26,707 nt of DNA from Bacillota bacterium (GCA_017861355.1 JAGFXQ010000005.1:1-26707); one strand, 5' to 3'. Shown: positions 15,000-24,400, numbered from the stretch's first letter. Program-made: numbers and translations. Notes: generated by a model not told the origin, from the letters alone.

Positions 15000-15695
15000 A
15001 TGCAACATATACTAATCGCCGATGATAATCGTGATATTACGGATATTTTATCTACTTACTCCAGAATGGAAGGTTTTGAACCTGTCGTAGCAGGAGATGG
15101 GGAGGAAGCAATTCGTCTCTTTAACCAATTTAATCCTGATGTAGTCTTGCTTGATGTGATGATGCCGAAGGAAGATGGATATGAGGTATGCAGAAAGATT
15201 AGAAGTAAATCGAATGTACCTGTAATTCTGATTACGGCAAGAGGAGAAGATTTCGATAAGATCATGGGCCTTGATATAGGTGCCGACGATTATATAGTAA
15301 AACCTTTTAGTCCAAGAGAGGTAATGGCTAGGGTTAGAGCAGTAATGAGACGTATGACGAAAGCTACAAAAGAGGCTTCCTCCGAAAACATATTAACCGT
15401 GGGCAGCCTTGAAATAAACCTGGAAGAGTATACGCTACATATTTCTGGCGTAAAAATTGCGTTAACCAAGAAAGAAATTGAAACCATGTGGACTTTGGCT
15501 ATGAATCCCAACAAAGTGTTTACACGAGACAATCTTCTTGACAGCCTATGGGGCTTTGATTATTTTGGAGATAGCAGAACCGTAGACTCTCATATAAAGC
15601 GACTACGTTCCAAGCTTGATATTGTGGAGCATCCCACATGGATGATTAAGACAATCTGGGGTGTCGGCTATAAATTTGAAATTGATGAGAAATAG
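15000..15695 (+). CDS. OmpR/PhoB-family response regulator
   Basis: The 231-residue regulator has a receiver domain (1-120) with acidic pocket Asp8 and Asp9, phosphoacceptor Asp52 (VVLLDVMMP), Thr79 (LITARGED) and Lys101 (VKPFSP). A C-terminal winged-helix DNA-binding domain (about 130-231, with KEIETMWTLAMNPNKVFTR, DSRTVDSHIKRLRSKL and TIWGVGYKFE) follows. The ATG at 15000 has GGGAG at 9 nt and is preferred over the TTG at 14994, which is too close to that site. The partner kinase follows 9 nt after the stop. The pair resembles PhoPR/WalRK-type systems acting on envelope or phosphate responses, but the signal cannot be read from the sequence. Confidence 0.95.
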   Translation: MQHILIADDNRDITDILSTYSRMEGFEPVVAGDGEEAIRLFNQFNPDVVLLDVMMPKEDGYEVCRKIRSKSNVPVILITARGEDFDKIMGLDIGADDYIVKPFSPREVMARVRAVMRRMTKATKEASSENILTVGSLEINLEEYTLHISGVKIALTKKEIETMWTLAMNPNKVFTRDNLLDSLWGFDYFGDSRTVDSHIKRLRSKLDIVEHPTWMIKTIWGVGYKFEIDEK

Positions 15696-15704
15696 GGGAG
15701 TCTT

Positions 15705-17183
15705 ATGTCAAAGGATAATAAGGTACACATCTATAACCGATTGTTTTTTAAATTATATCTGAACTATTCGGTAATGTTACTGGTTACTGCTTTATTAATC
15801 TGTCTGATTTTCATGAAATTGTATGGCGATATGACGATGAAGAATATTAAGACCCAGATGGAGGATCGTGCAAATCGTCTTAGTACCAGAGCCAGTGAAT
15901 ACATTATTAGTGGTAAAGAGGGATTTCTTGACGAGCTTAGTTTGATCAGGGAGGTTAATCAGTGGGATATCTGGACCATTTCCAATCCTTATGCGTTAAA
16001 CCCCATGAGAGTATCTATGGAAACCGGTGACACCTATGAGAATTTCACCACACAAGAAGAATACAAGCCCTATGTGGAAAGTATCAATAAGGCCTTTCAA
16101 GGAGAGAATGATCAACAGGAACGAGACGATAAGGTATACGAACAGACTATCATAACAGTATCGTCCCCGATCCGTGGTGTAGACGGAGAAGTAGTCGGTG
16201 CTATTTTGATTGTCAGTAAAGTCGGAGATCAGAACGAATTGATCAAGAGTAGCTTATATTACATTGTTTTGAGTAGTGTGGTGGCTCTGGGTATCGCATT
16301 TATCATTGTTATTATATTTGCGACCGAGTTATCCTTACCGATCTCAAGGATGCGTACAACCGCCTTGGAGCTGGCATCCGGTAATTATAAAGCTAAGACG
16401 GGCATTAAGCGGGATGATGAACTCGGCGATCTGGCGAAGACAGTTGATATCCTCTCGGAGAAGTTATTAGAGAATGATATTGAACGTAAGAAGCTGGATC
16501 AGATGAGACTGGATTTCTTTGCCAATGTATCCCACGAGCTTCGCACACCGATTACCGTAATACGGGCTTATACAGAGACACTGTCAGACGGTGTAGTTCA
16601 AGAAGAAGAGAAGAAACAGCAATACTATAGCCGAATGTTGTCTGAATGTAAATCCATGGAGCGTCTGGTTGGAGATCTTCTGTTGTTATCCAAGATGCAG
16701 AATCCTGATTTTGCTATTGAGAGAGAACCGGTCAATTTGAATCAGGTTTTTGATGACATTATTCGTGGTGCAAGTACGATTGCGGACAAGAAAAATATAA
16801 AAATTGAAGTAGTGAAGGATTCTCCAGTGAATATGATATTAGGTGATTACGATCGCCTGAGGCAGATGTTTATGGTAATCATGGACAATGCAATTAAGTT
16901 CTCCGAGGAAAATAAATCCGTTCACATAAAAATCGAAAAGACGGACAAAATAATTGTATCGATAAAAGATGAAGGTGCCGGTATCGATCCTTCGGATATT
17001 AATAATATATTTGAAAAGTTCTATAAATCAAATCTTCGACAGAACGCCAGTGGGACCGGTCTGGGTCTGGCAATCGCTAAGCAGATTGCGCTGAAGCATG
17101 AAGGAACCATCGAAGTAAAGTCAACGCTTGGTGAGGGTTCCGAATTCATCTTTAGTTTCTTGCCCCTTGAAGAAGATGTGTAA
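15705..17183 (+). CDS. Membrane sensor histidine kinase (HAMP-HisKA-HATPase_c)
   Basis: The 492-residue kinase has two membrane helices (about 18-39 and 184-206) enclosing an extracytoplasmic sensor of about 145 residues, then a HAMP domain (about 207-260), a HisKA domain with phospho-accepting His277 (FFANVSHELRTPITVIRAY), and a HATPase_c domain with N box Asn395 (DNAIKFS), G1 box DEGAGID (422-428) and G2 box GTGLGLA (450-456). The fold of the sensor domain resembles double-Cache/PAS-like sensors only by size; I cannot name a ligand. The ribosome binding site GGGGAG overlaps the stop of the response regulator gene, so the two form an operon and should act as a cognate pair. Confidence 0.95.
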   Translation: MSKDNKVHIYNRLFFKLYLNYSVMLLVTALLICLIFMKLYGDMTMKNIKTQMEDRANRLSTRASEYIISGKEGFLDELSLIREVNQWDIWTISNPYALNPMRVSMETGDTYENFTTQEEYKPYVESINKAFQGENDQQERDDKVYEQTIITVSSPIRGVDGEVVGAILIVSKVGDQNELIKSSLYYIVLSSVVALGIAFIIVIIFATELSLPISRMRTTALELASGNYKAKTGIKRDDELGDLAKTVDILSEKLLENDIERKKLDQMRLDFFANVSHELRTPITVIRAYTETLSDGVVQEEEKKQQYYSRMLSECKSMERLVGDLLLLSKMQNPDFAIEREPVNLNQVFDDIIRGASTIADKKNIKIEVVKDSPVNMILGDYDRLRQMFMVIMDNAIKFSEENKSVHIKIEKTDKIIVSIKDEGAGIDPSDINNIFEKFYKSNLRQNASGTGLGLAIAKQIALKHEGTIEVKSTLGEGSEFIFSFLPLEEDV

Positions 17184-17276
17184 ATTGGTGTCTGTTTATA
17201 GAGAAAATATAGTAAATACGGCAAAATAATCTAGTATGAGTGGTAAAAGTTACTGATCTAAAAAAAGATAAAAACC

Positions 17277-17305
17277 TTGAAAAATAGTAGATCATAGATT
17301 ATAAT
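17277..17305 (+). promoter_or_regulatory. Sigma-A promoter of 6S RNA
   Basis: TTGAAA (17277-17282) and a consensus TATAAT (17300-17305) are separated by 17 nt. The predicted start near 17312 fits the 5' end of the 6S RNA closing stem. Confidence 0.8.
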
Positions 17306-17311
17306 ATAGTT

Positions 17312-17529
17312 AAGGTAATTCCTGAGATGTTCGACACTCTTGTATATTTGAACCTACATGATTAAAAAGGGATTCCTATTATTCGTGAGTGGATGTCAAG
17401 CCATCATTTGCAGTGGAAGGCAGAAGCTTATGTGCGGTTACCCACCTAGCGTAGCTAGGAGTCAAAATACAGGAAACGGCATTTCGGGTATAACACTAAT
17501 GATGAAAGCGGCTTCGAGCCGCTTTTTTT
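17312..17529 (+). ncRNA. ssrS: 6S RNA (SsrS), including its terminator
   Basis: 6S RNA imitates an open promoter and binds sigma-A RNA polymerase holoenzyme, damping transcription in slow growth. Here CCTGAGATGTT (17321-17331) pairs with GGCATTTCGGG (about 17478-17488) as the closing stem. The 5' sequence CCTGAGATGTTCG is close to the start of known 6S RNAs, and GAACCTAC and GTTACCCACCTAG elements recall clostridial examples. The centre can form a long rod with an open bubble. A strong promoter lies just upstream, no coding frame is convincing, and a terminator ends the unit. The mature 3' end is probably near 17500. It was identified by pattern; a covariance-model search (Rfam RF00013) would settle it. 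Confidence 0.83.
17505..17529 (+). terminator. Rho-independent terminator of 6S RNA
   Basis: AAAGCGGCT (17505-17513), a TCG loop and AGCCGCTTT (17517-17525) form a perfect 9-bp stem followed by T residues to 17529. Confidence 0.93.
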
Positions 17530-17531
17530 AT

Positions 17532-17732
17532 GTTACAGTTCAGCCTTACAGGTAGTGAATACGACTAGGAACGAAATGTTCCCATGGATGAGCCGTTCCC
17601 ACTTAATTGCATTACGTAGCAGTACATAAGGTTCTAAAGTACAGAACCTAAGTACTGACGAATGCAAATACTTACCATGGGAACACTTCATTCCTAGTCG
17701 TATGCGTGAGTCATTGAAGGCTGAACTGTAAC
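17532..17732. repeat. Long hairpin, about 200 nt, nearly continuous stem
   Basis: GTTACAGTTCAGCCTT (17532-17547) is perfectly complementary to 17717-17732. After a short mismatched part, the ATACGACTAGGAA region pairs with TTCCTAGTCGTAT, GTTCCCATGG (17578-17587) pairs with CCATGGGAAC (17675-17684), TTGCATT (17607-17613) with AATGCAA (17661-17667), CAGTAC with GTACTG and AGGTTCT (17629-17635) with AGAACCT (17643-17649). The tip is a 7-nt loop. The right end runs into TTTTTTCTT, so as RNA it would resemble a giant terminator. It starts 3 nt after the 6S terminator T-run. No protein is credible inside it. Confidence 0.93.
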
Positions 17733-17761
17733 TTTTTTCTTGCACTATCATACAATAAAGC

Positions 17762-17791
17762 TTGTTTTTTACGGACAGAATATCTTATAAT
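17762..17791 (+). promoter_or_regulatory. Sigma-A promoter of nadE
   Basis: TTGTTT (17762-17767) and TATAAT (17786-17791) have an 18-nt spacer, with the start expected near 17798 and a leader of about 30 nt. Confidence 0.55.
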
Positions 17792-17827
17792 AAAACATAA
17801 GAAGATTCAATTCATAGGAGGCATACA

Positions 17828-19753
17828 ATGAAGCACGGTTTTATTCGAGTTGCTGCGGCAACACCGGTCATCCGAGTTGCAGACTGCGGATACAATACCG
17901 ATAAGATTATAGAGATCATTGAGCAAGCGGTGAAGCAGGAGATCAAGTTGATCGTATTTCCGGAGCTTTGCATTACAGGCTATACCTGCGGTGATCTGTT
18001 CCTGCAGGATACCTTGCTTCGCGGTGCGATACAGAGTGTGAAGAAGATTGCAGATTATACAAAGGGCTTGGAACCCGTCGTCGTGGTGGGCTTTCCTTAT
18101 GTTGTCAAGGATAAGCTTTATAATACAGCTGCTGTGATACAAGGCGGAAAAGTACTTGGCTTGATACCGAAGCTCAGTATTCCGAACTATACAGAGTTCT
18201 ATGAGGCACGCCATTTTACTTCGGGTTTGGTTGACCCGATCCAGATAAATTTCTTGGGAGAAGAGATCTTCTTTGGCTCCAGGATCTTATTCCAGAATAG
18301 TGATATGCCTGATTTTGTTCTTGGAGTTGAGATCTGTGAAGATCTTTGGATACCACAGTCTCCGAGCATCGGTCATTGTATCGCCGGAGCGACGATCATA
18401 GCAAATCTATCCGCCAGTGATGAATTGACTGGGAAGGATACCTTCCGAAGAGAGTTGGTAAAGAATCAATCAGCGAAGCTGGTATGCGGTTACCTCTATG
18501 CGGATGCCGGTGAAGGCGAGTCAACAACGGATGTAGTATTTGCCGGTCACAATCTGATTGCAGAGAATGGTACGCTGCTTACAGAGTCAACAACTTTCAT
18601 GAACGAAGTGATCGTTACCGAAGTTGATCTTGGTAAGTTGAAGAGCGAACGAAGAAGAATGCACACTTATCTTGGACAGAATACCAACCCATATCAGGTG
18701 ATACCTTTCTCATTCCGGGAAGAGAACTATGAACTGCCGGAGCTTACATTATTAAGACCGGTGGATTCGGCACCTTTTGTTCCGTCTGCCAAAGCAGATA
18801 GGGAGAAACGCTGCCGGGATATCATTCATATTCAAGCGCTTGGCTTAAAGACCAGGTTGGCTCATATTAATTGCCATTGTGCAGTGATCGGAATATCCGG
18901 TGGTCTTGATTCTACACTAGCATTGTTAATTGCAGATAAAGCCTTTGAATTACTGGGACTGGACAAGAAGGGTATTATAGCAGTTACGATGCCCTGCTTT
19001 GGAACTACCGACAGAACCTATCAGAATGCAATTGAACTCTCCAAGTGTCTTGGTGTAACCCTCCTTGAGATTCCGATTCGTGAGGCAGTAGAATTACATT
19101 TTAGAGATATCGGCCATGATAAGAATCAGCATGATCTGACCTTCGAGAACAGTCAGGCAAGAGAACGTACGCAGGTGTTGATGGATATTGCAGGTAAGTA
19201 CAACGGCTTTGTTGTAGGTACCGGTGATATGTCCGAGTTGGCGCTGGGGTGGGCAACCTATAATGGTGACCATATGTCCATGTATGGAGTAAATGCTTCT
19301 GTACCTAAGACTTTGGTGCGTTTTCTGGTAGAATATTTTGCGGATGTTACAACGGACCGTAAGCTAAGCGATGTACTCATGGATATCTTGGATACTCCGG
19401 TAAGTCCGGAACTCCTACCGCCGAAAGACGGTGAGATATCGCAGAAGACCGAAGATATCGTGGGACCATATGAACTTCATGATTTCTTCCTGTATTATAT
19501 ATTAAGATTTGGCTTTGAACCGTCGAAAGTATATCGTTTGGCCAAAATCGCTTTCGCCAACCGTTACGATGATCAAGTGATACTAAAATGGCTAAAAGTA
19601 TTTTATAGGAGATTCTTCACCCAACAGTTCAAGCGATCCTGTCTGCCGGATGGACCGAAGGTCGGAAGCGTGTCCGTATCGCCGAGAGGTGACCTGAGAA
19701 TGCCCAGTGATGCTTCTGCATCGCTATGGATGAAGGAACTGGAACAACTATAA
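17828..19753 (+). CDS. nadE: Glutamine-dependent NAD+ synthetase
   Basis: The 641-residue enzyme makes NAD+ from deamido-NAD+ with ATP, using ammonia released from glutamine by its own N-terminal domain. The nitrilase-like (CN hydrolase) domain covers about 1-285 with catalytic triad Glu46 (FPELCITGY), Lys115 (IPKLSIPN) and Cys170 (GVEICEDLW). The synthetase domain (about 325-620) carries the P-loop SGGLDS (357-362) and a TGDMSELALGWATYNGDH segment. Length fits the two-domain form. The ATG has AGGAGG at 6 nt. It is followed after 37 nt by a degV gene with no terminator between, so co-transcription is likely. Confidence 0.97.
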   Translation: MKHGFIRVAAATPVIRVADCGYNTDKIIEIIEQAVKQEIKLIVFPELCITGYTCGDLFLQDTLLRGAIQSVKKIADYTKGLEPVVVVGFPYVVKDKLYNTAAVIQGGKVLGLIPKLSIPNYTEFYEARHFTSGLVDPIQINFLGEEIFFGSRILFQNSDMPDFVLGVEICEDLWIPQSPSIGHCIAGATIIANLSASDELTGKDTFRRELVKNQSAKLVCGYLYADAGEGESTTDVVFAGHNLIAENGTLLTESTTFMNEVIVTEVDLGKLKSERRRMHTYLGQNTNPYQVIPFSFREENYELPELTLLRPVDSAPFVPSAKADREKRCRDIIHIQALGLKTRLAHINCHCAVIGISGGLDSTLALLIADKAFELLGLDKKGIIAVTMPCFGTTDRTYQNAIELSKCLGVTLLEIPIREAVELHFRDIGHDKNQHDLTFENSQARERTQVLMDIAGKYNGFVVGTGDMSELALGWATYNGDHMSMYGVNASVPKTLVRFLVEYFADVTTDRKLSDVLMDILDTPVSPELLPPKDGEISQKTEDIVGPYELHDFFLYYILRFGFEPSKVYRLAKIAFANRYDDQVILKWLKVFYRRFFTQQFKRSCLPDGPKVGSVSVSPRGDLRMPSDASASLWMKELEQL

Positions 19754-19790
19754 TTCTGTTATTAAGATTCATACTATAGGAGGATATCAA

Positions 19791-20669
19791 GTGGCACTTA
19801 AGATTATAACAGATTCTGCTTCGGATACACCAAGATGGATAATTGATAAATTTAACCTGCATGTTATACCTACCCCGGTAGTAATTGATGAAAAGGATTA
19901 TTTTGACGGTAAGACAATCAAACCGGAAGAATTTTATGATATTCTTAGAAGTGGCAAGGATGTAAAGACCTACCACATCAATTCTCAGATGTTCTATGAT
20001 AATTTTGAACCCTATGCCAAGAATGGGGATGAAGTAATCTATATCTGCTTTTCCACCGGAATCGCAGGTACATATAATGCCGCTAATATCGCAAAGACGG
20101 AGCTTCTGGAGCTATACCCTGATTTTGAACTTACCATTCTTGATTCTAAATGTGCCTCTTTGGGATTTGGTATCGCAACTTATTATGCTCTTTTGATGCA
20201 GAAGAACGGCGCTTCCAAGCAGGAGATTATCGATGGTATCGAATGGCATTGCGAGCATATGGAACATATATTTACGGTCAGTACCCTGGAATATCTGCTT
20301 AAGGGAGGAAGATTGAGCAGAACTTCAGCAATCGCGGGTGGTCTGTTAGATATTAAGCCCGTCATTCATGTTAATGATAATGGGGCTTTAGAGTCGATCG
20401 AGAAGGTAAGGGGAAGACAAAAGTCCCTAAAGCGATTGATCGATATTGTAGGGGAACGTGGTGCAGATCTGGAAAGTCAGGTGATCGGAGTGGTTCATGG
20501 GGACGATGCAGCAACGATGGAGACCGTGAAGGAACAGCTGTTCAAGACTTATGGATCTAAGAATTTAATTGATAATTTTGTTGGTTGTGCGATCGGAGCT
20601 CATACCGGCCCCGGTATTATCGGAATCATATTTCTGAATGAAACATCTCCTTATAAAAAATATTTGTAG
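19791..20669 (+). CDS. DegV-family fatty-acid-binding protein (FakB-like)
   Basis: The 292-residue protein starts with GTG, preceded by AGGAGG. DegV/FakB proteins hold a fatty acid and present it to the kinase FakA for phosphorylation, feeding exogenous fatty acids to phospholipid synthesis. Family signs are IITDSASDTP (5-14), FSTGIAGTYNAA (87-98), LEYLLKGGRLSR, the KPVIHV and KVRGRQKSLKRL segments, and GAHTGPG with His271. The usual TSQPS lipid-contact motif is replaced by TYHINSQMF (60-68), which is unusual and marks a divergent subgroup. No fakA is in the window. Position after nadE suggests one operon, but a functional link is not obvious. Confidence 0.93.
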   Translation: MALKIITDSASDTPRWIIDKFNLHVIPTPVVIDEKDYFDGKTIKPEEFYDILRSGKDVKTYHINSQMFYDNFEPYAKNGDEVIYICFSTGIAGTYNAANIAKTELLELYPDFELTILDSKCASLGFGIATYYALLMQKNGASKQEIIDGIEWHCEHMEHIFTVSTLEYLLKGGRLSRTSAIAGGLLDIKPVIHVNDNGALESIEKVRGRQKSLKRLIDIVGERGADLESQVIGVVHGDDAATMETVKEQLFKTYGSKNLIDNFVGCAIGAHTGPGIIGIIFLNETSPYKKYL

Positions 20670-20670
20670 A

Positions 20671-20840
20671 TTGACATAAGATGACTCGTAGTGATGATAA
20701 GATAAACGATAGAAAGTAAATCTCGCGAACATTCTGTTGTCATGAATAACAGGAGGATGATGGAGTGCTCAACATCTATTCTCCGGGGAAACAATAAGAA
20801 TGCTGTAAAAGCTTTACGGAGGTAGTAAGCTTTACAGCAT
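20671..20840 (+). other. Possible small transcript or very small ORF after degV
   Basis: TTGACA (20671-20676) with TGATAA (20695-20700) 18 nt later is a weak promoter candidate. An ATG-started frame (20742-20825, 27 codons; internal ATGs at 20757 and 20760 follow AGGAGG at 20751-20756, too closely for normal use) ends within a hairpin, 20800-20840. The ORF overlaps the stem of that hairpin, which speaks against it being a real gene. I list it because promoter-like, Shine-Dalgarno-like and terminator-like elements occur in order. Confidence 0.25.
20800..20840. terminator. Hairpin between degV and the convergent membrane protein gene
   Basis: ATGCTGTAAAAGCTTTAC (20800-20817) pairs with GTAAGCTTTACAGCAT (20825-20840) with two bulged bases and a 7-nt loop. 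Both sides are followed by moderately T-rich sequence (TCTTATTGTTT on the minus strand, GGGTTTTCTTT on the plus strand), so it likely terminates transcription from both directions. Confidence 0.75.
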
Positions 20841-20856
20841 CCTGTAAGGGTTTTCT

Positions 20857-21294
20857 TTATTTGGCTGTCTGTGCTTTGTCGAGAGCTGTCTTGATAGCCT
20901 CAATCAGAAGTTGCTGCGTATATTTTTGATCTTCCTCGATTTTTATCTCCTCCAGAGGAACATCATTATAGAGCTGAGTTCTGATCGTTTCAAGTGAGGG
21001 CTCTACAAGGGGAAACATGGTCGTGACTGCTTCATCAATGTTCTTGATTTCTACAGAATTGATGTGATTTTTATCGACTACGACCTCCAGATTTAGAGCA
21101 GTATCATTCAAGTTAATGGAGGAGGTATATACACCTGCAGTATACAGATCGGATTCTGTTGAAGCTGATTCCTTATCTTTACCTGGCTTAAACATGAATA
21201 TAAGAAGTAGGATCAGAAGAATTCCCAAAGCTGCAAAAATCACTGTATATATGATTTCTTTTAATTGGATCACGACTATTTTCGTCTTTGCCAT
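20857..21294 (-). CDS. Membrane-anchored protein with FMN-bind-like domain
   Basis: The 145-residue protein has one hydrophobic segment (about 11-35) after a short cytoplasmic start, a charged linker, and an extracytoplasmic domain from about 50. That domain has the outline of an FMN-bind domain: YTAGVYTSSINLNDTALNLEVVVDKNHINSVEI, then a helical part ending KYTQQLLIEAIKTALDKA, like the last helix of the family. The usual S/T-rich motif that carries covalent FMN (SGAT.T type) is not clearly present; KYTQQ stands in its place. Flavin binding is therefore doubtful. The ATG has GGAGG at 6 nt. It stands alone, divergent from addB. The family is uncertain. Confidence 0.6.
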   Translation of the reverse strand: MAKTKIVVIQLKEIIYTVIFAALGILLILLLIFMFKPGKDKESASTESDLYTAGVYTSSINLNDTALNLEVVVDKNHINSVEIKNIDEAVTTMFPLVEPSLETIRTQLYNDVPLEEIKIEEDQKYTQQLLIEAIKTALDKAQTAK

Positions 21295-21434
21295 ATTTTA
21301 CCTCCGAGCATGATTTGTTTCATGTCTTAATCTTAATATATATTATTAGACTCGTTTCTGTTTTATGCAGATATTTTATATCATAATAAATTACATCCGC
21401 AATTTAATGCGATCGTAATGACGGAGGGATATCA

Positions 21435-24400
21435 ATGTCCTTGCAATTATTTCTTGGAAGTGCCGGTTCAGGCAAATCTCATCAGCTATACCATGATATC
21501 ATCGAAGAATCAAGGCGGTCACAGGAGACAAACTATCTGGTGATTGTCCCCGAGCAATTTACACTTCAGACACAGAAGGATATCGTAACAATGCACCCGG
21601 AACATGGGGTCATGAACGTTGATATCCTCAGCTTTTTGCGCTTTGCTTACCGCATCTTTGATGAAGTTGGTGGGTATAATGCACCAGTTCTTGAAGACAC
21701 AGGAAAAAGCATGGTTCTGCGTAAGGTGGTAAGTGAAAAACGTAAGGAATTAATTCTGTTTGGCTCTAATGTGAAGAAGCCGGGCTTTATCGGCGAGCTC
21801 AAATCAGTCTTATCCGAGCTGTACCAATATAATATTCAACCGAGGGATTTCGAGAAATTACAGGAGATATCACTGAAGAAACCGGTGCTTCAGGCGAAAC
21901 TTAAGGATCTACTGACCATCTATGAGGGTTTCCGGGATTTCATGAAGGAACGGTATATTACTGCAGAGGAATTGCTGGTAGTATTAGAGGAAGCAATGGA
22001 TTATTCGGAATGGATTAAAGATACCGTAATCTGTCTGGATGGCTTCACCGGCTTTACACCCTGCCAGTATCAGGTCCTTCGTAAGATGCTCCGATATGCC
22101 AAGAAGGTGCTGATCACGGTTACGATTGATCCTTCCGAAGAATTGAAGAATGGCATAGAGGAACACCAGTTGTTTGGCTTGAGCAAGAAAACGATCCAGA
22201 AGCTATATCGGTTGGCACAGGAGGAACAGATCACAATTGAGGAGCCGGTCTATGCTGAGAACAGAAACCAGATGGGGATTCCCTATCGCTTTCTGAATTC
22301 TCCTGCTTTAGCATCTCTGGAGCATAATCTTTTTCGTTTTCCGTATCAGAGTTTTGATCAGGAGCAACAGGATATTACCGTCCATGTGACCAAAGATACC
22401 GAGGCAGAGATAGACTTTGTGGCCAGAGAGATTAAGCGATTGGTTAGGGAAGAAGGTTACCGATATTATGATATCGCAGTCGTATCCGGCAATGTGGAGG
22501 AGTACGGACGCATCGCTAAAAGAAGCTTTGCCCTAGCCGGAATTCCCTGCTTCGTAGATTATAAGAAAGATATTTTAAATAATCCCTTTGTAGAGCTGCT
22601 TCGGTCGGCAATTACCATAGTCGGTGAGGATTATAGCTATGAAGGCATCTTTCGGTTCCTACGTACCGGTCTTACCGACATCGCAGAACAGGACATCGAC
22701 ATTCTGGAGAATTACATACTCGCAACAGGAATCCGTGGCCATAAGCGATGGAAGGAGCCCTTTACCAGAAGCTATCGAAGCAAGGAACCGGTTGATCTGG
22801 ACCTTATTAATGCGTTGAGAGCAAGCCTGGTGGAAGTAATAGAACCGCTTTATGATACACTGAAGGATAAAGAAAAAACTCTTCGAGATTACACAACTGC
22901 ACTTTTTGATCTTGGAGTGCGTCTTAACATTGAACAGAAATTAGAAGATTATCGGCTTCGTTTTGTAAGCTTAAATCAGCCTCTGATTGCGAAGGAGTTC
23001 GAGCAGGTATATAAGATTATCATGGATCTGTATGACCAGATGGTGCTGTTGCTGGGCTCAGAACAATGTGGTCTGAAAGAATTTGGAGAGATACTGGACA
23101 CCGGTTTTGTAGAGGTTAAGGTAGGACTCATCCCTCCCGGAGTAGATGAGGTTGTGGTTGGTGATACGGAACGAACCAGACTAAAAGATATTAAAGCACT
23201 GTTCTTTATAGGAGTGAATGAAGGAATTATCCCCAAGGCAATCGGAAGCGGTGGAATTCTTTCTGATATTGAGCGTGAGTTGTTGATAAACAATGAGATT
23301 GAGCTGGCACCAACCAAGCGCCAGCAGGCATTTACCGAACAGTTTTATATCTATCTGAATATGACCAAGCCGAAGAATAAGCTCTTTATTACCTACCATA
23401 AAGTAACGGACGAAGGAAAATCTGCAAATCCCTCCTTCTTAATCGGTAAGCTGAAGCAGCTCTTCCCGTTACTGATTGTAGTAGATGAGGATGAGGATTC
23501 TGAGGAGACGGATAATATTCTAAGGGATGAGGGACTAGCCTATCTGGTGCAGGGACTTCGCAAATATCATCAGAGGGAAACGACGGATCAATGGAAGGAA
23601 CTTTTTCTCTACTATCGTTCTGAAGATGAGAGGGAGAAGATTCTGCGTAAGCTGATACAGGGAGCTTTTTATGTGAATAAGGAGAGCGGTATCTCCGGGG
23701 AAGCAGCCAGGCTGCTCTATGGAATGGAGCTTAAAGGAAGCGTAACAAGATTGGAACGATATGCCGGTTGCGCATTTGCTCACTTTATGAATTACGGTTT
23801 ATCTCTACAGGAACGAAGAGAATATAAGTTGGCGATTCCGGATATCGGCAATATCTTTCATAATGCAATCGATGATTTCTCCAAACGATTGGACGGAGGG
23901 CAATACACCTGGCATACCATTCCGGATGAGGTTCGTGAGGAATGGGCAGTAGAAAGTGTGCGTAAGGCGGTAGAGGATTATGAGAATTCTTTCTTGCGCA
24001 GTACAAAGCGGAATGAGTATCTGATTACAAGAATGGAACGAATTACGGTCAGAACCCTTTGGGCCTTATGTAATCAGATTAAGCAGGGAGCCTTTGAGCC
24101 GGCGGGCTATGAGATGCCTTTTTATCATATTCCTGATTCGGCCCTGACCCTTCAAGGCAGAATTGACCGACTTGATCTCTATGAGGAGGAGAACCGGGTC
24201 TATGTCCGAGTGATCGATTACAAATCAGGTAATACCTTCTTCGATATTCAAAGTGTATATTACGGTTTGCAACAGCAGTTATCCGTCTATCTTAGTGCAG
24301 CGATGGATTATTTGCTTAAGCAATATCCTGGGAAGGAGATAGTTCCTTCCGGAATCTTCTATTATCATATTGAGGACCCGATTGTTGCCAAATCGGATCA

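Noticed and set aside
17321..17500. tmRNA or a riboswitch instead of 6S RNA
   Set aside because: No tRNA-like acceptor, CCA end or tag frame is visible, and the following gene has its own promoter; the closing stem matches 6S RNA better.
17358..17555. 65-codon frame inside the 6S RNA gene
   Set aside because: It lies in the structured RNA and crosses its terminator.
17533..17751. 72-codon minus-strand frame across the giant hairpin
   Set aside because: Palindromic DNA gives chance frames; the translation is Cys-rich and not protein-like, with no ribosome binding site.
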